From Gemmatimonas phototrophica (GTDB taxonomy: Bacteria; Gemmatimonadota; Gemmatimonadetes; Longimicrobiales; Gaopeijiaceae): a stretch of 19,671 nt of DNA. Below, piece after piece: positions 6,881 to 14,557 of this stretch (positions are counted from its first letter, which is position 1; each line of letters opens with the position of its first letter). A model generated the notes under the pieces. It was not told the origin of the DNA, searched no databases, and saw only the letters and a program-made list of their open reading frames with translations. The stretch lies in assembly GCA_945876015.1 (NCBI GenBank), contig CAMCNM010000008.1, positions 1-19,671 on the forward strand, read 5' to 3'. The position numbers and the translations under genes were made by a program.

Positions 6881-7269
6881 ATCACCGCAGCCAGCCCGTG
6901 GCTCGCCATCAGCAGAGAGGCCGCGATCAGATGGAATGCGGTGAGCCGCGCGACTCCGAGCTTTTCGGCCGGCGGCTTCTGGACCATGATCCCGAGCACC
7001 AAGGCGCCCAGCCCGACGATCGCGCCGAGGCTGATCACGATGCCCTCGGGCGTACCGATCCAGGCGGGGTCGAAGCGTAGCATATACAGGCGGAGTCCCG
7101 TCAGAACGACCACGACACCGGAAACGGTCATCACGCCCGCCATCACCACGCCGCCCGCCGGGCCGGCCTCCATCACGGAGGGAATCACAAAGAGACCTAC
7201 GGCGACCGCACCCCCTGCCCACAGGATGGCGAAAAAGACGTGCAGGAAGACCAGGCCGAAGTATTCCAT
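6877..7269 (-). CDS. Small four-helix integral membrane protein
   Basis: A protein of 130 residues, almost wholly hydrophobic, with four predicted membrane segments at roughly 4-29, 40-62, 75-97 and 107-128. The start LVFLHVFFAILWAGGAVAVG resembles the first helix of CopD / DUF2269-type membrane proteins, which carry a similar FLH...WxGG motif, but the match is too weak to assign a family. The start ATG 7269 follows GAGG at close spacing. Its stop overlaps the methyltransferase start by four bases. The 99 bases upstream (7270-7368) separate it from the permease pair and show no gene. Function unknown. Confidence 0.7.
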   Translation of the reverse strand: MEYFGLVFLHVFFAILWAGGAVAVGLFVIPSVMEAGPAGGVVMAGVMTVSGVVVVLTGLRLYMLRFDPAWIGTPEGIVISLGAIVGLGALVLGIMVQKPPAEKLGVARLTAFHLIAASLLMASHGLAAVM

Positions 7270-7368
7270 GGGACCTCATGTGGGCGCGGCAGGGATGACG
7301 CGGCGCCAAGTCTGCCGGGGGTGTGCGACGGGCGCAAGAAACCGCCCCTCCACCCCTGACGCCGGCCC

Positions 7369-7806
7369 TCAGTGCGGCAGGCGCGACTGCAGCCGGGCAT
7401 AGGTCCACACGCCGGCCAGCGCGGCCAGGATCGCGACCAGCATGACCGACTGGCCCGTACCGACCAGCGCGAACATCGGCCCCGGGCAGGCGCCGGTCAT
7501 TCCCCACCCGAGACCGAACAGCGCGCCGCCGAGCCAGTACTGCGCGCCGTGTCCGCTCCACCCCAGCCTCGCCGCCTCGATCGGACCGCCGGTCCAGGTC
7601 CGGAGGTGTCGGCTCCTGACGATCCACGTTCCGATCCCCGCAACGAGCACCGCGGAGCCGATGATCCCGTAGATATGGAACGACTGGAAGCGGAACATCT
7701 CCTGGATGCGAAACCAGGAGATCACCTCGGCCTTGGTGAAGACCACGCCGAGGTAGATGCCGAGAATCAGGCTGGGCAAGAGCGGTTCGCGACGGTGCGT
7801 GGTCAC
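7369..7806 (-). CDS. YeeE/YedE-type permease, second half (DUF6691-like)
   Basis: A protein of 145 residues with about four membrane segments. The conserved signature GLGWGMTGACPGPMFALVGT (98-117) contains Cys107, the counterpart of the cysteine that relays thiosulfate or other sulfur compounds through YeeE/YedE transporters. It starts with GTG 7806 overlapping the stop of the first-half gene (GTGA). In many bacteria the YeeE/YedE transporter is split into two adjacent small genes like these. Any sulfur-metabolism partner (rhodanese, persulfide dioxygenase) that often accompanies such pairs is not visible in this window. Confidence 0.85.
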   Translation of the reverse strand: MTTHRREPLLPSLILGIYLGVVFTKAEVISWFRIQEMFRFQSFHIYGIIGSAVLVAGIGTWIVRSRHLRTWTGGPIEAARLGWSGHGAQYWLGGALFGLGWGMTGACPGPMFALVGTGQSVMLVAILAALAGVWTYARLQSRLPH

Positions 7807-8360
7807 GGGGTGCCCAGGATGAGCGGCAGCAGGAGATGCGTCGCGACGAGGCCGCCCACGAAGAATCCGAGCGTGGCGACGAGCGACGGGAGCTGGAGGG
7901 CCGCGAGCCCAGAGATCGAGTGCCCGGAGGTGCAGCCGCCAGCCCACCGCGTTCCGAAGCCGACCAGGAATCCGCCGATCACGATGAGGACGAGCCCACG
8001 AGGCGACGCGAGCCCGGCCCAGGAGAAGACTTCACGCGGCGCCAGCCCGGTGAAGTCGTGGATGCCGAGCGCGGCGAGGTCGGCGCGTGTGGCCGCCGAG
8101 ATGCCGATCTCGGGGCTGGGGTTCGGCAGCAGCGCGATCGCGAGCGCCGCACCGACGACGACCCCCGCGACCATCGCCAGCCTCCAGCCGCCTTCACTCC
8201 TCCAGTCGTAGCGGAAGTAGGCGAGGCGGCTCCTCGAGGTCGCGGCGCAGAGATCCCGGAAGACCGAGGAGATCCCCCACTTCCGACCGGCGGAGAGATA
8301 GACGAGAGGAACGACGAGCCCGATCAGCGGGCCGGCGACGTACCAGGGCCATGTTCCCAT
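7803..8360 (-). CDS. YeeE/YedE-type permease, first half
   Basis: A protein of 185 residues with an N-terminal membrane segment (YVAGPLIGLVVPLVYL), a cytosolic loop (about 25-58), and further membrane helices. The family signature GFGTRWAGGCTSGHSISGLA (134-153) contains Cys143, characteristic of the YeeE/YedE (Sulf_transp) family. Together with the next gene it should form a membrane channel for a sulfur compound such as thiosulfate (family knowledge). The start ATG 8360 lies 21 bases from the divergent GT90-like gene and lacks a clear ribosome site, so the promoter must overlap the neighbour's start region. Confidence 0.85.
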   Translation of the reverse strand: MGTWPWYVAGPLIGLVVPLVYLSAGRKWGISSVFRDLCAATSRSRLAYFRYDWRSEGGWRLAMVAGVVVGAALAIALLPNPSPEIGISAATRADLAALGIHDFTGLAPREVFSWAGLASPRGLVLIVIGGFLVGFGTRWAGGCTSGHSISGLAALQLPSLVATLGFFVGGLVATHLLLPLILGTP

Positions 8361-8381
8361 GTGGGGAAGGGAACCGATCGG

Positions 8382-9601
8382 ATGAAATCGAACAAGGCGT
8401 GCCGTGACTTCGCGCGAGCGTGGCCCCAGGTTGGCGCCATGCCACCCGTGACACCGTCCGCCGACGCGCTGATCGCGTGGTCGTCCGTGTTGGGCGGCTC
8501 ACTGCCCGCCGAGGTGGCGAAAGCGTACACCTCCAACGCGCGCGACGAGCTGGCACCGTGGCGGGCGAGCGGGATCGAGGCGAGCGACCTCGAGCGGTCG
8601 CTCTCGTCGTCGAGTGCGCTCCAGAGATACCAGATCGTGGACAGGGTCCTCTACGGGTCCCACGTCCGCAGGTGCCCGGAAAGGAATGGCTCGAGCGGGG
8701 ACGCCTGGAGCTGGAGGCGATGCTGGGTCGGCTCCTTCTCCGTCCGGGATGCCCGTGTCCCGATCTGGATCTGGTGGTGAACCTGGGCGATTTCCCGGCG
8801 CGCGGCCGTCCCGTCCTCTCCACCTGGGTCAGGGCGGGCGATCTCAACCCCCGCCTTCCGTCTTCGGCGCATTGGGACTCGGGTGCGGCGGACCACGATG
8901 GAGGTACGGGCGTTCGATGCCTCCGCCTCTTCGATCCGGAGGTGCTCGCGAGGCCGTTCGTGGAGCGCGCCTCCAGGGTGGTGTGGCGCGGGACCGCTAC
9001 CGGGATGTGGGATCGCGACGTACGCGCTGCACGGCTCCGAGATTGGATCGGTGCGTCGTGGGGATCGCGGATCTCGCGGGTGGAACTCGTGCGTATCGCG
9101 GAGCGTCATCCTGACGTTCTGGATGCCGCGCTCACCGGCTTCTCCCAGCTCTCGCCCAAGAACGCATCCTTCCTTTCGTCGCACCTGCGGACGGAGGCCT
9201 GGGTGGACCAGTCCTGGTTCCTGCGCCACCGGTACGTGGTGAACGTGGACGGCAATGTCGGGACTTGGAGCTTCCTCACACTCCTGGGCGCCGGCTCGGT
9301 CCTGCTCCGGCAGGAGAGCCCCTACCGCGAGTTCTGCGCACCGCAGCTCGAGGCTGAGCGCCCGTGGGTTCCGGTCGCGCGCGATCTGTCCGATCTGGTC
9401 GAGCGGGCGCGTGACTGCCTCGCGCGAACCGAGGAGATGAGCGCCTTGGCGGCGGAGGCGCGCGCGTTCGTGTTCCGCTGGCTCTCCGGATCGGCCGTGG
9501 ACTTCTACATGGCCAGCCTCATCGCGGAGTATGCACGGGCGTTCCGGGGTCCGGTCATCCGCGATCCCACCGCGACTCCAGTGGGCACTTCGCCATCGTG
9601 A
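8382..9601 (+). pseudogene. GT90 (CAP10-like) glycosyltransferase, frame broken near 8650-8680
   Basis: Two adjacent frames together encode one protein of about 405 residues. Frame one, from ATG 8382 (ribosome site GGGAAGGG upstream), runs through SADALIAWSSVLGG and ends in RYQIVDRVLYGSHV. Frame two then reads PGKEWLERGRLELEAMLGRL, CPDLDLVVNLGDFPARG, RASRVVWRGTATG, and YVVNVDGNVGTWSFLTLLGA, then SVLLRQESPYREFCAPQLE and PWVPVARDLSDLVE. The VNxDGN...SF...LLxxGSVLL...PW.PV..DLSDL pattern matches the CAP10/GT90 domain, which transfers sugars such as xylose or glucose from UDP-sugars. Joining the frames needs one extra base around 8650-8680, so one base is missing or two inserted. There is no long homopolymer there. 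The stop overlaps the next glycosyltransferase start (GTGA), showing they were designed as a unit. Confidence 0.7.
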
Positions 9602-10395
9602 TCCCACGCCTGCCGACCATCCATATGTTCTGGATGGGGGAGCGCCTCTCCACTCTGGAGCGGCTCTCCATGCGATCGATCCGCGCCCACGGGCACCACG
9701 TGCGGCTCTGGAGCTACACACCATTTTCGGACCTGCCCGCGGGTGTTGAGGCGTCCGACGCGGGCGGGATCCTGCCGCGGACGTTCGCCGACCCATGGAT
9801 TTGCAGTGGCGTGCCGGCGGCCTACCTGTCGGAGGCGTTCCGACACGCTGTTCTCGCCAGGGAGGGTGGGATCTGGTCGGATGCCGACGTGGTATGCCTG
9901 AAGCCGTTCGTGTTCGACGCGCCCATCTTGGTGGGCCGCGAGGATGACAGGTTGCTCGGGAGCTGCGTTCTCGGGTTTCCCGCGGGTCACGAAGCGGTAT
10001 GTGCTCTGGCTGCCGCCGCGGCGCGGCCATGGGCGCACGCGCCGTGGGACGACACTCGCACGGCGCTGCTGAAGAGGATGGGCCGCGTTCGCTATGTCGG
10101 CCGGCCGTTGGCCGCCTTGCGGGCACTACGGTGGGGCGCCGTCGGGCACCGCACGGTGACCCCCGCGTTCGCGCACTATGGGCTGATGGGTTATGCCCTC
10201 CCTCCTTCGGCGTTCTGCCCGATCCCATACACCCGGATGGTCACCATCCTCGATGGGGAGGCCAAGTTCGCGGCGCTGACCGACAGCTACGCGGTGCACC
10301 TGTGGAGTGCGCTTTGGGGGATCCACGGTGTCGGTCGCGACGAGACGCGCGCCTCCGGATGCCTTCTCGAGCAGCTGAAGGAGGTTTACCTGTAG
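9598..10395 (+). CDS. Glycosyltransferase with DXD motif (GT32-like)
   Basis: A protein of 265 residues from GTG 9598. It has the layout of Gly_transf_sug / alpha-1,4-glycosyltransferase proteins: an N-terminal IPRLPTIHMFWMG (compare IPKxIHxxWxG), then AYLSEAFRHAVLAREGGIWSDADVVCLKPF (in parts, 75-104) with the metal-binding DAD at 95-97, and near the end YAVHLWSALWG, equivalent to the conserved AxHxWxxSW. Such enzymes use a divalent metal and a nucleotide sugar to extend a glycan in the cytosol or at the membrane. Acceptor and donor are unknown. Its 3' end overlaps the convergent GT2 gene by 10 bases. Confidence 0.8.
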   Translation: MIPRLPTIHMFWMGERLSTLERLSMRSIRAHGHHVRLWSYTPFSDLPAGVEASDAGGILPRTFADPWICSGVPAAYLSEAFRHAVLAREGGIWSDADVVCLKPFVFDAPILVGREDDRLLGSCVLGFPAGHEAVCALAAAAARPWAHAPWDDTRTALLKRMGRVRYVGRPLAALRALRWGAVGHRTVTPAFAHYGLMGYALPPSAFCPIPYTRMVTILDGEAKFAALTDSYAVHLWSALWGIHGVGRDETRASGCLLEQLKEVYL

Positions 10396-11333
10396 GTGAG
10401 CCGTGCACGGGCGAGCGCGCCATCCACGTCCACGTCGGCCAGGAGGTCGCCGGGCGGCGGCTGCGGATAGCGCGCGGCGTATAGCCGTTCACGCACCCAG
10501 CGCGTCGCGCGGACATGCGGTCCCGGCACCCAGACCCTTGGTAGGTCCTGGTCCTCCACGAGCTCTTCTCCTGCTCGGTGTGTTCTCGGCCGCGGCGCGT
10601 CGTCGGGGCCGATGCATGTCGTTTCGGCATAGGACCAATGGAAGTGCCGACGGGCGAAGTCTTCGGGCGTCTCCGCCCCGCGGCGCGTCCGAACGCGAAC
10701 GGCGATCTGGTCCAGGTCTCGATACTGGTAATGGCGGTAGTTCGCCCGCCGGCTCGCCGGTCGGAGGAGGCCCCGAGGACGCGATGTATCCTCCAGCCAC
10801 CGCAGGTGCTTCGACTGGCGGAAGAGACGCATGGAGTAGACGTCCATTCGGTAGAGCCAACGCCGCTCCTCGATGGAGCGGGCTCGGTCGGCAAGCCCCT
10901 CACGACCCTCGCGCCAGGCTCGCGCCTCCGACTCCGTGTAGAAGAACAGCGCCGACGCCCCCTCGATGTGATCGGCTCCCTCCGACTCGGCGCGCGCCAC
11001 CGCCTGGCGCAGATCGTGGTCGGTGAACTCGTCGCCGTCCACGTACGACCACCAGGTCTCCGCGGGGACGCGCGTCCGAAAGCGGTCCCAGATGTGACGC
11101 CAGGTCCGTTCGGCGAAGGTGGGCCTGGGGAGCGATGTGATGAGCACCACATGAGGATGCTCGCGGGACACGGCTTCGATCTCGGGGACGGTGTCGTCCC
11201 AGCTGCACACGTCCACCACGAGGATCAGGTCGTGGTTGCGCGCGGCGTGGCGCAGCACCTGTCCGACGATGTCGCCTTCGTTCCGCACCACGGTGAGGCC
11301 GATCAGCGGTCCGCTAGGGACGGGTCGGGGCAC
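10386..11333 (-). CDS. GT2-like glycosyltransferase
   Basis: A protein of 315 residues from GTG 11333, which shares one base with the upstream protease stop codon TAG. The N-terminus reads LIGLTVVRNEGDIVGQVLRHA, then LILVVDVCSWDDTVPEIEA, typical of the DUF/Glyco_tranf_2-type 'VRNE' group of GT-A glycosyltransferases. The metal-binding motif VDGDEF is at 98-103. The middle region (SKHLRWLEDTSRPRG, RRANYRHYQYRDLDQIAVRV) is of the kind seen in capsule and lipopolysaccharide decoration enzymes. The donor and acceptor are unknown. Coupling to the exported protease gene on the same strand is seen; a functional link is inference. Confidence 0.8.
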   Translation of the reverse strand: MPRPVPSGPLIGLTVVRNEGDIVGQVLRHAARNHDLILVVDVCSWDDTVPEIEAVSREHPHVVLITSLPRPTFAERTWRHIWDRFRTRVPAETWWSYVDGDEFTDHDLRQAVARAESEGADHIEGASALFFYTESEARAWREGREGLADRARSIEERRWLYRMDVYSMRLFRQSKHLRWLEDTSRPRGLLRPASRRANYRHYQYRDLDQIAVRVRTRRGAETPEDFARRHFHWSYAETTCIGPDDAPRPRTHRAGEELVEDQDLPRVWVPGPHVRATRWVRERLYAARYPQPPPGDLLADVDVDGALARARLTYR

Positions 11334-11974
11334 TAGCGCCGTGACTCTTCGACGAGATCCCTGAACGTGTTGCGGTCCGCGGCGGAGAACGGAGACGCCC
11401 GCGGAATGTCGTCCCGCTTCTCCATCTGATTTCGGAAGCGCATGAAGTACGCGACGAAATCGCCGCCGAACTGGAACGAGTACATGATGTCCGCGAACGC
11501 TCGGGTGTGCCCCAGTCCGAACGCGTGTCCGAGCTCGTGGACGCAGGTGAGGTACACGATCGTATCGCGGAAGAGCGGGTCCTTCCGCGCGGACGGCGCG
11601 ATATCCGACCCGAGGTCGTCGGTGTCCGGATGCACGAACACGTCCGCGACGAAACGCCCGCCGACCATGCGCGCTCGGGTCTCGCCGAACAGCCCCTCGT
11701 CCGCGGAGACCCAGTAGATGCGGATGGACGCCGAGCCTTCCGGCGCCGACTTCACGACCACCGCCGGACCGGCCTGTCCGGCCCACGCCTGCACCGCCCA
11801 TTCCGCCAGCGCGCGGTCGCCCTGCCGAAATCCCGACCGGGCCGAGCCCTCCGCGACGAAGTAGGTGATCGGCTGGGAGAGGTCCAGCTCCTGGGAGCGT
11901 GCGGGAGCCGGTGCGGCCAGAGCGCCCGCGGCCAACACGAGCGTCACGCCCCAGCCTCTACGACGTTTCGTCAT
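11333..11974 (-). CDS. Exported matrixin-like zinc metalloprotease
   Basis: A protein of 213 residues with a Sec signal peptide (MTKRRRGWGV then a hydrophobic run, cleavage near PARSQE, ~28). The zinc-binding metzincin motif HELGHAFGLGH (146-156) gives three His ligands and the catalytic Glu147, with a Met-turn candidate DIMYSF (Met164) just after. This identifies an M10/matrixin-type protease. The catalytic domain is short and there is no recognisable C-terminal domain. The substrate is unknown. The start ATG 11974 has no obvious ribosome site. It is separated from the helicase by the hairpin at 12027-12072 and leads the two-gene unit with the GT2 enzyme. Confidence 0.8.
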   Translation of the reverse strand: MTKRRRGWGVTLVLAAGALAAPAPARSQELDLSQPITYFVAEGSARSGFRQGDRALAEWAVQAWAGQAGPAVVVKSAPEGSASIRIYWVSADEGLFGETRARMVGGRFVADVFVHPDTDDLGSDIAPSARKDPLFRDTIVYLTCVHELGHAFGLGHTRAFADIMYSFQFGGDFVAYFMRFRNQMEKRDDIPRASPFSAADRNTFRDLVEESRR

Positions 11975-12026
11975 GGCAGGCCAACGTTCGCTGCCCCACT
12001 CCCCATCGCAAGAGCCGTGGGGAGAT

Positions 12027-12072
12027 GAAGAACGAGGACGCGGGCCTCGCCGGGCCCCCGTCCTCGTTCTTC
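12027..12072 (-). terminator. Strong hairpin terminator after the helicase gene
   Basis: A perfect 13-bp inverted repeat, GAAGAACGAGGAC (12027-12039) and GTCCTCGTTCTTC (12060-12072), encloses a GC-rich loop that can itself pair (GGGCC/GGCCC). It lies 20 bases beyond the helicase stop codon. The trailing side is only T-rich (GTTCTTCATCTC), without a long U-tract. It would separate helicase transcription from the protease gene, whose promoter must lie at 11975-12026 or inside it. Confidence 0.7.
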
Positions 12073-12091
12073 CTATGCCTGCCGCGAGAGG

Positions 12092-13594
12092 CTACCGTCC
12101 GCCCGTCCGCCGTCCGCCGCCGCGCGAGCCGGTGCGATGCCCCAGCCCGCTGCCCTGGGACGCGCTCTTGTCCGACCCGCCGTTTCCGGAGGTACGGTTC
12201 GATCCGTAGCTCGAGCCCTGACTCGATCCCTGGCTCGAGCTTTGGTTCGAGCTTTGGTTCGAGCTTTGGTTCGAGCCTTGGTTCGAAACCCGAGCCGATC
12301 TGTGGCTCGTCGGGTGCCGGCCGCCCGACGCGGGTCCCGAGCTCGACCCGCCCGACCCGCGGGCGCGCCGATCCGCGTTGACCTTGGCGCGGGCCCGATC
12401 GTCCGCCTTGCGAGCGCGGATCGCGGCGATCCGCTCCTGGAGCGGAACCTCCAGAGCGCCCTGCGGCCTCGCCTTGTAGTCGAAGCCATCGAGCGTCGCG
12501 CGGGGCAGCTTCCGGCCGACTGCACGCTCGATCGCCGCGATGTCCGAAGCCTCGTCGGGCGACATGAACGTGAACGCGTCACCGGTCGCATCCGCGCGGC
12601 CGGTCCGGCCGACCCGGTGGATGTAGTCCTCCGGCACGTTCGGGACGTCGAGGTTCACGACGTGTCCGAGCGAGTCGATGTCGATTCCGCGCGCCGCGAT
12701 GTCGGTCGCCACCAGCACCTGGATGCGGCCGTTCTTGAAGTCCGCGAGCGCCTTGGTGCGCTGAGCCTGGGACCGGTTGCCGTGAATGCGCTCGGCGGTG
12801 ATGCCCTCCTTCACCAGGAGCTTGGTCAGGCGATCGGCGCGGTGCTTGGTGCGCGTGAAGACCAGCGCGTCGTCCAGCGTGTGGTTCTTGAGCAGCGCCA
12901 CGAGGAGCCCGGACTTGAGCTCCTGCGGCACCGGATACACGGTCTGGGTCACGCTGCTCGCCGGCTCTGCGCGCCGCTCGATGTTGATCGGGACGGGCGA
13001 GCGCAGGATCTCCCGGGAGAGCTCCTGCACTTCACGCGGCAGCGTCGCGCTGAAGAACAGTGTCTGCTTCGGCTTCGGAATGTGCTTGAGCACCTTCCGG
13101 ATCGCCGGCAGGAAGCCGATGTCGAGCATGCGGTCCGCCTCGTCGAGCACCAGGTACTCGAGCGCGGGCAGCTTCGCGTAGGCGTGCTGGAAGTGGTCGA
13201 GCAGACGGCCGGGCGTGGCGACGATGATGTCCACGCCGCGCTTGAACGCTTTTTCCTGCGGGCCCATTGCGACGCCGCCGTGCACCAGGCCGCCCGTGAT
13301 GGGGGTGTGCTTTCCGAGCTGCTGCATGTCGTCGAGGATCTGCGCCGCGAGCTCGCGAGTGGGCGCGAGAATCAGCGCACGGGTCTGTCCGCGCGGCAGA
13401 TCCATCAGGCGATGGAGGATGGGGAGCAGAAAGGCCGCGGTCTTGCCGCTGCCGGTGGACGCGCACGCGAGCAGATCCTTGCCGGCCAACGCCGGAGGAA
13501 TCGCGTCCTGCTGGATGGGGGTGGGGCGCACGAAGCCGAGATCCCGGACCCCGCGCTGCAGGGTCGGGTGAAGATCGAGATTGGAGAACGGCAA
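12092..13594 (-). CDS. rhlE: DEAD-box ATP-dependent RNA helicase, RhlE type
   Basis: A protein of 500 residues with all DEAD-box motifs: Q-motif (RPTPIQQDAI, ~23), motif I ASTGSGKT (45-52), Ia PTRELA, TPGRLLD, motif II VLDEADRMLDIGF, motif III SATLP, then VFTRTKHRAD, motif V ATDIAARGIDI and motif VI HRVGRTGRAD. The core ends at about residue 350. The tail is basic and low in complexity (about 400-500), with Ser/Asn/Gln repeats and a Gly/Arg end (RTGSRGGGRRTGGR), probably for RNA binding or condensation. The start is TTG 13594, supported by AAGGA eight bases upstream; no ATG is available at the conserved N-terminus (FSNLDLHP). Role by family: unwinding structured RNA, ribosome assembly or cold adaptation. 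RhlE subgroup is likely, not certain. Confidence 0.9.
   Translation of the reverse strand: MPFSNLDLHPTLQRGVRDLGFVRPTPIQQDAIPPALAGKDLLACASTGSGKTAAFLLPILHRLMDLPRGQTRALILAPTRELAAQILDDMQQLGKHTPITGGLVHGGVAMGPQEKAFKRGVDIIVATPGRLLDHFQHAYAKLPALEYLVLDEADRMLDIGFLPAIRKVLKHIPKPKQTLFFSATLPREVQELSREILRSPVPINIERRAEPASSVTQTVYPVPQELKSGLLVALLKNHTLDDALVFTRTKHRADRLTKLLVKEGITAERIHGNRSQAQRTKALADFKNGRIQVLVATDIAARGIDIDSLGHVVNLDVPNVPEDYIHRVGRTGRADATGDAFTFMSPDEASDIAAIERAVGRKLPRATLDGFDYKARPQGALEVPLQERIAAIRARKADDRARAKVNADRRARGSGGSSSGPASGGRHPTSHRSARVSNQGSNQSSNQSSNQSSSQGSSQGSSYGSNRTSGNGGSDKSASQGSGLGHRTGSRGGGRRTGGR
12193..12288. repeat. 12-bp tandem repeat inside the helicase tail (8 units)
   Basis: Three perfect copies of tttggttcgagc (12241-12276) are flanked by five degenerate units of the same 12-bp period, covering 12193-12288. 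They encode a four-residue repeat of Ser, Asn, Gln and Gly in the RhlE tail. All units share the core TCGA. Being a multiple of three, copy-number change would alter tail length without breaking the frame. Confidence 0.85.
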
Positions 13595-13676
13595 GACTTT
13601 AGTCCTTGGGTATCGAACAGCGCACCGGCCGACAGGTTCGGCGCGTGGGCTGAATCAGTTTTTTTCGGGAACGATC

Positions 13677-13694
13677 GCCCCCGGAACCGGGGGC
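13677..13694. promoter_or_regulatory. Perfect inverted repeat upstream of the helicase gene
   Basis: GCCCCCGG-AA-CCGGGGGC is a perfect 8-bp inverted repeat in the gap between the CHASE remnant and the helicase. A run of seven or more T lies at 13659-13665 on the plus strand, which is A-rich on the transcribed minus strand, so it is not an intrinsic terminator in either direction. It may be an operator or a structured leader for the helicase; the rest of 13595-13756 shows no gene. Confidence 0.35.
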
Positions 13695-13756
13695 TGGAGG
13701 AAGGATCCCGCGCTCCAAACCTAGCGGAATGTGGGAAATTCAGAAGTCCCAGCGGT

Positions 13757-14557
13757 TTATGACCCGATCCCTTCGGGATTCCGGCGAGCCCCTCCTCCAC
13801 CATCGCGGCCATGTCGATCAACCCGAGCGCGAAGCCGGAGCGGTCGGTTCCTCCTTCCGTGACCCTCGCGCGGAGCGCGACCGGGACCAGCACGAACACG
13901 GCGGGTCCCTGGGTCACGCGCGGCAGCGCGCGGGCGCCTGGCTCCGCGATCACCCTTCCCGTGACCAGCGCGGCGTCCAGCCGCTCGTGTAGGCGGGGAT
14001 CGGCGCCGAGATCGATGCCCCGCAGCGGAGCGGGGGGGGGCGGGGCCGATGACCGCGATCGGGAAGTAGTATGGACGGACGGCGGCGGCGGCGATCGTGC
14101 CGCCCGGGCCGAACTCGGTGAGGTCGAACGGAGAGCCATCCACCGGTCTGGCGCGTCGCATGAACGCGTCGCGGTCGTCGCCCTCGACCCGCGGCACCCA
14201 GGCGATCGCGACCAGGTCGGGCGCGCCGCCGACCACCTCGGCCGTGAACAGCCGGAAGCCGGGGCGGAGCGCGACGTAGTCGTTCCGCCCGAGGTCCTGC
14301 GTGGTGGCGAGGTACGCCGCCGACGCGCGAATGCGATCCACCGTGCTCGCCGCCCGGCGTTCTATCGCCTGGGCGCGGCCGGCCGCGAGGTCGGCGAAGT
14401 TCTGCTCCTGGAGTCGCTCGCCCTGCTGGCGCAACACGAAGAACCCGGTGAGCGAGAGCGTGATGCCCGCCACGACGAGCACGACGAGACCCACATCGAG
14501 GATGCGGGATTGGCGGCCGACCGCTGTCGGCTCCCCGATCTCAGCGCCTGCGTCCAT
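13757..14557 (-). pseudogene. CHASE-domain sensor remnant, frameshifted and truncated
   Basis: The ORF begins at ATG 14557, overlapping the end of hisIE by 17 bases. It has a membrane segment (ILDVGLVVLVVAGITLSLTGFFVL, in parts about residues 20-43), then a CHASE sensory domain: LAAGRAQAIERRAASTVDRI, LRPGFRLFTAEVVGGAPDLV, AIAWVPRVEGDDRDAF, RPYYFPIAVIGP. At a run of nine G on the plus strand (14032-14040) the frame shifts. The adjacent frame continues the domain as APLRGIDLGADPRLHERL, ALVTGRVIAEPG and FVLVPVAL, ending near GFALGLIDMAAMVEEG. Eight G would restore the frame. Even so, the domain stops abruptly at about 13785 with no second membrane helix, PAS, kinase or cyclase output, and the helicase follows. 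CHASE proteins normally pass extracellular signals to such outputs, so this is a 3'-truncated remnant. Confidence 0.7.

Noticed and set aside
6881..7627. N-terminal extension of the methyltransferase
   Set aside because: It overlaps the four-helix membrane protein and the permease gene in another frame and is Arg-rich.
12193..12288. Tandem repeats as a possible CRISPR
   Set aside because: Units are 12 bp, directly adjacent with no spacers, and lie in frame inside a coding sequence.
13659..13694. Inverted repeat plus T-run as an intrinsic terminator
   Set aside because: The T-run comes before the stem on the plus strand and is an A-run after it on the minus strand, so neither direction fits.
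13405..13756. CHASE frame continuing into the helicase gene
   Set aside because: After about 13785 it loses family resemblance and would overlap the helicase N-terminus by 190 bases.
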